From positions 1 to 7,849 of the forward strand of contig CALGAJ010000090.1 of the NCBI GenBank assembly GCA_937951975.1: a DNA stretch of 7,849 bases, read 5' to 3'. The notes beneath the pieces were generated by a model. The model had not been told where the DNA came from. It did not search any database and saw only the letters and a program-made list of their open reading frames with translations. This document shows positions 1 to 5,066 of this stretch, piece by piece (the stretch's first letter is position 1; each line of letters begins with the position of its first letter). Position numbers and translations under genes: made by a program. The stretch is from an uncultured Desulfotignum sp. (lineage in GTDB: Bacteria; Desulfobacterota; Desulfobacteria; Desulfobacterales; Desulfobacteraceae).

Positions 1-227
1 GTCAGCCAGGATTTGACATCCTCTTTTTTGGGGATTTTGCCCACGCATTTGACATCCCCGTCAATGACCACGGCCGGGGTGCCGAAAACGCCGTATCCGG
101 CAATTTCCATGACACCGGTCACCTTTTCCACAGTGGCTTCCACCCCAGTTTCAGCCACGGCTTCTGCCACGATTTTACCGGTTTGTTCGCATTTGGGGCA
201 TCCAGGGCCCAGTATTTTGATTTCCAT
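1..227 (-). CDS. Thioredoxin-fold redox-active disulfide protein (TM0996/MTH895 type), C-terminus cut by window edge
   Basis: A small cytosolic thioredoxin-fold protein that probably donates or receives electrons through a dithiol. The 75 visible residues start MEIKILGPGCPKCEQTG. The active-site CPKC is at residues 10-13, directly after the first beta strand, and a Thr-Pro cis-proline motif (GTPAVVIDG) is at residues 49-57. Both are hallmarks of the TM0996-type 'redox-active disulfide protein 2' family, whose members are about 75-80 residues long, so only a few C-terminal residues should be missing. The ATG is preceded by AAGGAGT at good spacing. It is the last visible gene of the minus-strand operon, 35 bases after the permease stop. 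These small proteins often accompany YraQ/ArsP-like permeases, which suggests that the transported or regulated species is thiol-reactive. Some deltaproteobacterial members of this family use selenocysteine, but here both active-site positions are ordinary cysteines. Confidence 0.9.
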   Translation of the reverse strand, partial: MEIKILGPGCPKCEQTGKIVAEAVAETGVEATVEKVTGVMEIAGYGVFGTPAVVIDGDVKCVGKIPKKEDVKSWL

Positions 228-262
228 GATGTGACTCCTTTAAATGTATGTTTGGGGTTGCA

Positions 263-1435
263 CTATACGATAAACGTACCATAAATCATACCGGCGATGG
301 TGGACATCACAATGATGATGGCACAGAACACCGCTGTTTTTTTCACGCCCATGACCCCGCCGATCACCAGCATGTTGGGCAATGACAGGGCCGGTCCTGC
401 CAGCAGCAGGGCCAGCGCAGGGCCCTTGCCCATGCCGGCACCTAACAGCCCCTGGAGAATGGGGACTTCGGTCAAAGTGGCAAAGTACATGAACGCCCCG
501 GCCACCGAGGCGAACAGATTGGCCCACAGCGAGTTGCCCCCCAGCAGGGTCTGGATGTACTGCTCGGGGATCAATGCAGAGTGACCGGGCCGGCCCAGAA
601 GAAATCCCGCCACGATCACACCGCCGAACAGCAGCGGAAAGATCTGTTTCATGAATCCCCAGGTGGCGTCGATCCAGGATACGCACTCATCTTTGGTGAA
701 CCAGGCTTTGAGCATCCAGCCCAGCGCAATTAAAAGAAAAATGGTGATATACCATTTGGCGGCAAAGATGGCCGGCCAGAGTCCGGTGGCGTCCGGGGCC
801 GGTTTGGCGAATGCGGCAAAAACAAGGATCAGCACCATGGTCAAAATATAGATGCTGTCCTGAAAAAGGGTCCGGCCTGTGTCATCTTCATCCGGCACAT
901 AGATCTGGCCTCCGGTTCTGGCCATGTCGTCTTTTTTGAAGATCACCGACATCAGCAAACCCGTGATGACTGCGAAAACAACCGCACCAATGGCCCGGGC
1001 AAGGCCCAGCTGCCATCCCAGGATCTTGGCGGTCATGGTGATGGCCAGCACATTGATGGCCGGACCGGAGTACAGAAATGCCGTGGCTGGCCCGATGCCC
1101 GCCCCCCGGGTGTAGATACCGGCAAACAGGGGGAGCACCGTGCAGGAGCAGACCGCCAGGATGGTGCCGGACACCGATGCCACGGAATAGGACAGAATTT
1201 TATTGGCCTGATTGCCGAAATATTTGAGTACGGATGCCTGGGATACGAACACGGCAATGGCGCCGGCGATGAAAAACGCCGGAATCAGGCAGGTCAGGAC
1301 ATGTTCCCTGGCATATTCCCGGAGCATCATGAACGCCTCCAGTCCGGACTGCCGGATGACCGGATGTGCCCAGGGGATGAAATAGGCCATGAGAAACAAG
1401 GTCACTAGAATGAGCAGTTTGGTTTTTTCTTTCAT
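263..1435 (-). CDS. ArsP/YraQ-family (DUF318) membrane permease
   Basis: A 390-residue inner-membrane permease of the YraQ/DUF318 family. The best-studied relatives, ArsP proteins, export trivalent organoarsenicals. There are about eight to ten hydrophobic segments in two blocks (roughly residues 5-25, 48-68, 82-105, 115-135, 145-166, then 193-210, 228-245, 265-282, 300-325, 340-385), separated by a polar acidic loop at about 168-190. Each block carries a related Gly-Pro-Ala signature: CSCTVLPLF with GPATAFLYSGPAINVL at 96-130, and TEVPILQG with GPALALLLAGPALSLP at 322-353. This suggests an internal duplication. Cys96 and Cys98 form a CxC pair beside the first signature, a plausible soft-metal or thiol contact. 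The start is supported by AAAGGAGT about 8 bases upstream. The gene lies 25 bases after the ArsR gene and 35 before the thioredoxin, so co-transcription is very likely. The substrate is not shown by the sequence; arsenicals or other thiol-reactive compounds are inferred from the neighbours. Confidence 0.9.
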   Translation of the reverse strand: MKEKTKLLILVTLFLMAYFIPWAHPVIRQSGLEAFMMLREYAREHVLTCLIPAFFIAGAIAVFVSQASVLKYFGNQANKILSYSVASVSGTILAVCSCTVLPLFAGIYTRGAGIGPATAFLYSGPAINVLAITMTAKILGWQLGLARAIGAVVFAVITGLLMSVIFKKDDMARTGGQIYVPDEDDTGRTLFQDSIYILTMVLILVFAAFAKPAPDATGLWPAIFAAKWYITIFLLIALGWMLKAWFTKDECVSWIDATWGFMKQIFPLLFGGVIVAGFLLGRPGHSALIPEQYIQTLLGGNSLWANLFASVAGAFMYFATLTEVPILQGLLGAGMGKGPALALLLAGPALSLPNMLVIGGVMGVKKTAVFCAIIIVMSTIAGMIYGTFIV

Positions 1436-1460
1436 TATTGCCGACTCCTTTACGAAACCA

Positions 1461-1808
1461 TCAGTTCCGGTTCAATATGATATTCCGGTCAATGCCGGGC
1501 AGCTGCCGGACCAGTTCTTTAATGTCAGAATCATCCTCCAGCCAGTGGTAAAGATGGCTGATCAGGCTGGCGGCAAACGGGCTCTGGGTGCCGTCCGACA
1601 GTTTGTAATTCACCCACAGCCCGTTTTTCTGATAGGTGATCAGGCCGGCATCCTCCAGGATTTTAAGGTGTTTGCTGGTGGTGGACTGGGCTTTGTCCAA
1701 GGCGGTCTGGATTTCACACACGCACATGGTTTTGTGCTGAAGCATTTTCATGATTTTCACCCGTGCCGGATCAGACAGGGCTTTCATCACTTTGATAAAC
1801 TCTTTCAT
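1461..1808 (-). CDS. ArsR/SmtB-family metal(loid)-sensing transcriptional repressor
   Basis: A 115-residue winged-helix repressor of the ArsR/SmtB family. It is expected to bind as a dimer at its own operon promoter and to release DNA when it binds its ligand. The N-terminal helices (ALSDPARVKIMKML, residues 10-23) are typical. The pair Cys29-Val-Cys31 (TMCVCEIQ) matches the ELCVC motif of arsenic-sensing ArsR proteins, in which these thiolates bind As(III) or Sb(III). The recognition helix is QSTTSKHLKILEDAGLI (41-57), followed by a wing, YQKNGLWVNYKL (59-70). The roughly 45-residue C-terminal tail has no extra cysteines, so a third ligand common in some sensors is not obvious. The start has an AGGAA ribosome site about 7 bases upstream. 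It sits between the DGC-protein gene (61-base gap) and the permease (25-base gap), and probably controls the promoter upstream of the DGC gene. Sensing of arsenic rather than another thiophile is likely but not proved. Confidence 0.93.
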   Translation of the reverse strand: MKEFIKVMKALSDPARVKIMKMLQHKTMCVCEIQTALDKAQSTTSKHLKILEDAGLITYQKNGLWVNYKLSDGTQSPFAASLISHLYHWLEDDSDIKELVRQLPGIDRNIILNRN

Positions 1809-1869
1809 GCTTGGTTCCTGTTATCAAATAAAAAGATTACATCACGGTGGCTGTCATGGCAGAGATTGT

Positions 1870-2328
1870 TCAGCAGCATTTGCCCTCCAGCTGCCTGGAC
1901 TTGGCCCGGTCCCCGGGAGACAGGGGTCTGGGGGAATTAAATTTTTTCTGGACCGGCAGTCTACAGGCCAGTCGGACCGCATGCTTGACCGCCGCAAGAT
2001 CATCGGGATCCAGGTGATCCCCGTCTGTGTTTCTGACATCCAGCCGGCTGACGATCACATGGTCGGCAAACCGGATGCCCTGGTTTTTCAACAGGGTCCC
2101 GGCACAGGCATGGTCACATCCGTCAATGACCACGATCTGCGCAGTATCCTTTGCCGACTGAACAAAACCGCTGATCCCGGCGGCGATGCCGGCCAGGCAG
2201 AACATGCGGCCGATCCCTTCTTTGGTCAGCTCCCGGGCGGCCCGGTTCGCAAGCTGACCTGCATTGTTGCTGCCTGAACAGGACAGGATCATGATGTCCG
2301 GCGGGTTGCATCCGCAGTTTTCATTCAT
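1870..2328 (-). CDS. DGC-domain cysteine-rich (putative zinc-binding) protein
   Basis: A 152-residue protein of the DGC family (named for its Asp-Gly-Cys motif), annotated as putative zinc-binding; its biochemical role is not established. The conserved elements are visible in order: ILSCSGSNNAGQLANRAA (14-31, with Cys17), MFCLAGIAAG (42-51, with Cys44), and VVIDGCDHACAG (66-77, with Cys71 and Cys75). There are also Cys5 and Cys7 near the N-terminus, Cys122, and a terminal Cys-Cys pair (151-152). Ten or so cysteines in a short cytosolic protein imply metal or metalloid binding, or thiol chemistry. No signal peptide is present. An AGGAGC ribosome site precedes the ATG by about 7 bases. It is the first gene after a strong promoter and heads the operon with ArsR, permease and thioredoxin. 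An intracellular metal(loid)-handling role next to an exporter and a sensor is my inference from this setting. Confidence 0.88.
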   Translation of the reverse strand: MNENCGCNPPDIMILSCSGSNNAGQLANRAARELTKEGIGRMFCLAGIAAGISGFVQSAKDTAQIVVIDGCDHACAGTLLKNQGIRFADHVIVSRLDVRNTDGDHLDPDDLAAVKHAVRLACRLPVQKKFNSPRPLSPGDRAKSRQLEGKCC

Positions 2329-2347
2329 GGTATGTGCTCCTATAAAT

Positions 2348-2357
2348 CGTTAAAACG
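2348..2357. promoter_or_regulatory. Short inverted repeat at the operon transcription start (possible repressor operator)
   Basis: The sequence cgttaaaacg consists of two CGTT/AACG arms around a two-base centre. It lies just downstream of the -10 box of the DGC-ArsR-permease operon, over the expected transcription start. A repressor bound there would block initiation, and ArsR proteins usually bind at or near the -35/-10/+1 region of their own operons. The repeat is short and could be coincidental. ArsR-family operators are usually longer imperfect dyads, so this is only a candidate. Confidence 0.25.
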
Positions 2358-2358
2358 G

Positions 2359-2387
2359 AATATATAGTTACATAAACCGATTGTCAA
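2359..2387 (-). promoter_or_regulatory. Sigma70-type promoter of the DGC-ArsR-permease-thioredoxin operon
   Basis: Read on the minus strand, a perfect -35 box TTGACA (2382-2387) is followed after exactly 17 bases by TATATT (2359-2364). Transcription should start near 2352, leaving a leader of roughly 25 bases before the DGC gene's ATG at 2328. Nothing else lies between the upstream terminator (2418-2448) and this gene, so this is the obvious promoter for the four-gene operon. It closely resembles the promoter of the selenoprotein gene at 3233-3261. Confidence 0.85.
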
Positions 2388-2417
2388 CCTTCGGAACAAA
2401 AAAAATGCACCGTATCC

Positions 2418-2448
2418 AAAAAAAAACAGCAGGCATTGTGCCTGCTGT
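2418..2448 (-). terminator. Rho-independent terminator of the DUF1573 selenoprotein gene
   Basis: On the minus strand, ACAGCAGGCA pairs perfectly with TGCCTGCTGT (10 base pairs, 2426-2448) around a three-base CAA loop. A run of T (2418-2425) follows immediately. It lies 25 bases past the stop codon of the minus-strand gene ending at 2474 and before the next operon's promoter, so it separates the two transcription units. On the plus strand there is no T run after the stem, so it acts in one direction. Confidence 0.92.
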
Positions 2449-2473
2449 GTAAAATGTGAATTTGCTGAACTTA

Positions 2474-3175
2474 TCAGGGTTGGATATAACCGGCCACCCG
2501 GATTTTGATGATTCGTTCGGGATCCAGGTCGGTTTCCAGCTCGATGATGTCAAAGTACCGGCCGGCCGTATTTTTTTGGTTGTTGACCGTCAACAAAAAA
2601 TAACTGTCCGGCGGGGTTCCCTGTTTTTCGATGGTGAAGTCGATATCCCGGCCGTTTCTGGCGGCTGCGTTTACAATGTTGAAATCGGGAAAGGCCGCCG
2701 GAACGATTTTTATCTCTTGGGAAAGTGTTTCACCGGGTTTGCCTCTCAGGCTGATCATTTGAGGTGTGAGACGAGCTATGGGTCGGACTTCGCCTGACAG
2801 AGACACTGTAATGACCTTGTTCTCAGGATCATTGGTGTGGATTTTGACTACCTCTTTGACCATTCGGCCGCCATAGCCCTGTGTCGCAAAGGATGCATTT
2901 AATTTTCCTTCTTCCCCCGGAAGAAGCTGCCGCGCGCTGGTGGCTGCGGTGCACCCTCAGCCGGTCTGAACTTTGAGAATCTCCAGCAGGGCGTTTCCGG
3001 AATTGACCAGCGTGAACTCATGGGTGACCACATCGCCTTCAATGGCCGGATCAAACTGATAACTCGGGTCCGGGATACTGATACGGGGAGTGCCCTGGGT
3101 GGACGTGGATGTGTCTGCGGACAACGGCGGGTGCGACAACAATGCCAGAATCAGCAGGAAAAGCCATTTTTTCAT
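2474..3175 (-). CDS. Exported DUF1573 protein with in-frame TGA read as selenocysteine (putative selenoprotein)
   Basis: One 233-residue reading frame interrupted only by TGA at 2957-2959 (residue 73). Residues 1-20 are a signal peptide (MKKWLFLLILALLSHPPLSA), so the product is periplasmic or cell-surface. The first Ig-like DUF1573 domain spans about 35-125: PSYQFDPAIEGDVVTHEFTL, then VNSGNALLEILKVQTG, then U73-Gly-Cys75-Thr, then LLPGEEGKL (84-92) and VVKIHTNDPENKVITV. Family members have Cys-Gly-Cys-Thr at exactly residues 73-76, so the TGA replaces the first conserved cysteine while the second stays. A second beta-sandwich-like region (about 127-230) ends at a true TGA stop. The two halves stay in the same frame with no gap or missing motif. 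The start has AAAGGAGT about 6 bases upstream. The gene has its own promoter (3233-3261) and terminator (2418-2448), and codes divergently from opgG. The family's function is unknown; a redox-active Sec/Cys pair is inferred. The alternatives are a recent nonsense mutation or a sequencing error. Confidence 0.82.
2908..2926 (-). promoter_or_regulatory. Candidate bacterial SECIS hairpin downstream of the in-frame TGA
   Basis: On the minus strand, CUUCUUCC (2926-2919) pairs perfectly with GGAAGAAG (2915-2908), leaving a GGG loop. If the last C-G pair opens, the loop is CGGGG. The stem begins 30 nt after the TGA, and the loop begins 37-38 nt after it. Bacterial SECIS elements lie inside the coding region just past the UGA, with a G at the start of a small apical loop, usually within about 16-37 nt. 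This hairpin therefore sits at the far edge of the accepted range. It also encodes the conserved LLPGEEG segment, so protein constraint could explain part of it. A weaker alternative hairpin, CCGC with GCGG at 2930-2949, is closer but lacks a loop G. Confidence 0.45.
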
Positions 3176-3232
3176 TTAAAACTCCTTTGGAATGATGCCG
3201 GGGTTTTTATTGATAATATATCATGAAAATGG

Positions 3233-3261
3233 AATATATAGATTTATGAAACCCGGGTCAA
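3233..3261 (-). promoter_or_regulatory. Sigma70-type promoter of the DUF1573 selenoprotein gene
   Basis: On the minus strand, TTGACC (3256-3261) and TATATT (3233-3238) are separated by exactly 17 bases. The expected start point is near 3226, giving a leader of about 50 bases before the ATG at 3175. The -10 box, its flanks and part of the spacer are nearly the same as in the operon promoter at 2359-2387. An intact promoter argues that the gene is expressed and is not a decaying remnant. Confidence 0.8.
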
Positions 3262-3284
3262 CCCATTTCTGTCCAGGCCTCGGA

Positions 3285-3324
3285 ATGCCGGCATCGGTGC
3301 TCGCTGCCTTCAGCGGTGAGTACC
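3285..3324. repeat. Palindrome and imperfect inverted repeat between divergent promoters
   Basis: A perfect 10-base palindrome, atgccggcat (3285-3294), is followed at once by ggtgctcgctg (3296-3306). The latter pairs imperfectly with cagcggtgagtacc (3311-3324): seven pairs including one G-U, a three-base bulge, then four pairs. It sits between the minus-strand promoter at 3233-3261 and the plus-strand promoter at 3361-3389. It could be a regulator site or a remnant structure. There is no T run, so a terminator is unlikely. Confidence 0.3.
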
Positions 3325-3360
3325 GCAGGAGATTGCATGTCATGATTTTAAAGACAAAAA

Positions 3361-3389
3361 TTGACGAATTCCGCTTTGGTTGATATAAT
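3361..3389 (+). promoter_or_regulatory. Sigma70-type promoter of opgGH
   Basis: TTGACG (3361-3366) and a perfect TATAAT (3384-3389) are separated by 17 bases. The predicted start is near 3396, giving a leader of about 93 nt before the opgG start codon at 3489. It is the only strong promoter-like pair I find upstream of the glucan operon. Confidence 0.82.
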
Positions 3390-3438
3390 TCAAAGTTTAT
3401 ATATACTAAAAAACAGAACCCTCCTTTGATAAATCCGA

Positions 3439-3470
3439 TGAGAGTTTTGTCAGATTGTCTTGAGAGTTTT
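3439..3470 (+). repeat. Direct repeat tgagagtttt in the opgG leader
   Basis: Two identical 10-base copies of tgagagtttt start at 3439 and 3461, so they are 22 bases apart, close to two helical turns. They lie in the untranslated leader between the predicted transcription start and the opgG ribosome site (aaggaa at 3475-3480). This could be a binding site for a regulator on DNA or RNA, but chance is not excluded. Confidence 0.35.
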
Positions 3471-3488
3471 CAATAAGGAACCTTTGCC

Positions 3489-5066
3489 ATGGATTGCGAT
3501 TCAAAGGCAGGACAGATGGTTGGGCCGGTATTTTTTGTAAAAAGTTTGACATGGATGCTTTTATGGCTCTTGTCGCTGTCATGGATACATGTGGCTTATG
3601 CAGAAGCAGTCGTTTCAAATGCCGATGAAAAGCCCTTCTCCCACGATATGGTGATAGAAATAGCGGAACAGCTGTCCCGCGCCCCCTATGTTGAACCGCA
3701 AACCATTCCTGACGGGTTGATGAAAATCGACTACTCCACTTACCGCAGGATCAATTTTCAAAAAGACGCGGCGGTCTGGGGAGGCACCCCCACGCCGTTT
3801 TCCATTCAGCTGTTTGCTCCGGGATTTCTCTACAAAGAGCTGATTGATATTGACGTTGTCGAAAACGGCCAGTTGATTCCGGTCGGGCTGTCTGAATCAT
3901 CGTTTCATGTGCCGAATGAATCCATCGGCCGGCTTCTGGCGGAAATCGGCAAATATGCCGGCTTCCGCCTGCATTACCCCATTAACCGCCCGGACTATGA
4001 TGATGAGTTTGTCCTTTTCCAGGGGGCCAGTTATTTCCGGGGGATATCCAGAGGGCAGGTGTACGGGCTGTCCGCACGCGGGCTTGCCATTGATGTGGCA
4101 GGACCCAAAGGCGAGGAATTTCCTCTGTTCAAGCGATTCTGGATTGAACGGCCGTCAAAACATCAGGATGCGATTGTCGTCCATGCGCTGCTCGACAGTA
4201 AAAGCGTCACCGGGGCGTACCGGTTTGGGATCTACCCCGGCGCCCCCACCTGGATGGATGTGGATGTCATTCTTTTTCCGAGGCAGGATGTTGAGAATGT
4301 CGGTCTGGCGCCGTTGACCTCCATGTTCAAGCACGGCGGAATCGACCGGTCCGATACTGCGGACTACCGCCCTGCCGTGCATGACTCTGAAGGCCTGCTC
4401 ATGGAAAACGGCAATGGGGAAAAAATATGGCGGCCCCTCAACAACCCCCGCAGTTTGCAGGCAAGCGCCTTTCTGGGAGAGAACCCGAAAGGATTCGGTC
4501 TGATTCAGCGGCATCGCCAGTTTGAGTATTATCAGGACCTGGAAGCCAAATATCATCTTCGGCCGTCGGCCTGGATCGAGCCGCGGGGTGACTGGGGCAG
4601 GGGTCATGTGGCACTGTTTGAGATTCCGTCGGATTCTGAAGCCAACGACAATATCGTGGCCTATTGGAAACCGGAGGCCGGCCTGAAAAAAGACCAGCCG
4701 TTTGCGTATTCATACCGGCTTTCCTGGCCGGACACCATGCCGAAAAAAATGGGAAAACTGCGGGTAGTCCGCACGGCGGGCGGCCAGAAGCTGTTTACCG
4801 ATCAAAAAAACGAAATCATCATCGATTACAGCCCGCTGAAAGCCGATGAGATCGACGGTATCGACATCGATGCCGGGATCAGTGCGGGCGCTGTTTTAGA
4901 GACACGCATCGAACCCAATCCCCATATCGATGGTGCACGGGTGTTTGTCACCTTTGATCTCCAGAACGCCGATGTGGCGGAACTGCGGGTCCAGCTCAGG
5001 AAAAACGGGCAGCCCATCGGCATGACCTGGCTTTACCGGCTGATCTCCCAGGAGTGGCCGTTATGA
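3489..5066 (+). CDS. opgG: Periplasmic glucan biosynthesis protein OpgG (MdoG)
   Basis: A 525-residue exported protein of the MdoG/OpgG family, needed for making osmoregulated periplasmic glucans (beta-1,2-linked glucose chains with branches). It acts in the periplasm on the glucan emerging from OpgH. Relatives OpgG/OpgD have been linked to beta-1,2-glucanase activity. An N-terminal signal segment (hydrophobic 14-34) ends with a likely cleavage after Ala-Tyr-Ala (36-38). Family blocks follow: IDYSTYRRINFQKDAAVWGG (about 79-98), FSIQLFAPGFLYKE, FQGASYFRGISRGQVYGLSARGLAID (about 177-202), and DYRPAVHDSEGLLMENGNGEKIWRPLNNPRSLQ (about 292-324, each block continuous in the protein). An acidic residue near 299-301 in the HDSEGL block is a candidate catalytic site. 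Length agrees with E. coli OpgG (about 510). The start ATG has AAGGAA upstream; an internal ATG at 3516 would shorten the signal segment's polar head. Its stop overlaps the opgH start. opgB or opgC modification genes are not in view. Confidence 0.96.
   Translation: MDCDSKAGQMVGPVFFVKSLTWMLLWLLSLSWIHVAYAEAVVSNADEKPFSHDMVIEIAEQLSRAPYVEPQTIPDGLMKIDYSTYRRINFQKDAAVWGGTPTPFSIQLFAPGFLYKELIDIDVVENGQLIPVGLSESSFHVPNESIGRLLAEIGKYAGFRLHYPINRPDYDDEFVLFQGASYFRGISRGQVYGLSARGLAIDVAGPKGEEFPLFKRFWIERPSKHQDAIVVHALLDSKSVTGAYRFGIYPGAPTWMDVDVILFPRQDVENVGLAPLTSMFKHGGIDRSDTADYRPAVHDSEGLLMENGNGEKIWRPLNNPRSLQASAFLGENPKGFGLIQRHRQFEYYQDLEAKYHLRPSAWIEPRGDWGRGHVALFEIPSDSEANDNIVAYWKPEAGLKKDQPFAYSYRLSWPDTMPKKMGKLRVVRTAGGQKLFTDQKNEIIIDYSPLKADEIDGIDIDAGISAGAVLETRIEPNPHIDGARVFVTFDLQNADVAELRVQLRKNGQPIGMTWLYRLISQEWPL
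5051..5054 (+). promoter_or_regulatory. Ribosome binding site that decides the opgH start
   Basis: GGAG inside the last opgG codons lies 8 bases before the ATG at 5063. A GTG at 5054 also opens the frame, but it overlaps this GGAG and would leave no spacing. The ATG at 5063 overlaps the opgG stop as ATGA, the usual arrangement for coupled translation. Confidence 0.8.

Noticed and set aside
240..686. Overlapping 148-residue minus-strand frame inside the permease gene
   Set aside because: It is a shifted reading of the permease gene, with Arg/Gly/His-rich composition and no family match.
1389..2277. Plus-strand frames across the ArsR and DGC genes (1389-1940 and 1750-2277)
   Set aside because: They are antisense to two clearly recognisable genes and show no domain or translation signal of their own.
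2474..2863. A separate 129-residue gene starting at the ATG ending at 2863
   Set aside because: The ATG is internal to the DUF1573 domain, has no ribosome binding site of note, and the same frame continues upstream through conserved family motifs to the TGA and beyond. It is the C-terminal part of the selenoprotein.
2957..3175. A separate 72-residue secreted peptide, or a pseudogene fragment
   Set aside because: It ends exactly one residue before the family's Gly-Cys-Thr motif and in the same frame as the rest of the domain. There is no frameshift or deletion, and expression signals are intact. A pseudogene remains the main alternative but is less likely.
4155..4607. Long antisense frames within opgG and opgH (for example 4155-4607 and 5366-5935 on the minus strand)
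   Set aside because: They are opposite strongly conserved genes, have no recognisable domains or ribosome sites, and reflect GC-rich codon structure.
5054..5062. GTG start for opgH
   Set aside because: The GTG overlaps the GGAG ribosome site; the ATG at 5063 has correct spacing and the typical ATGA overlap with the opgG stop.
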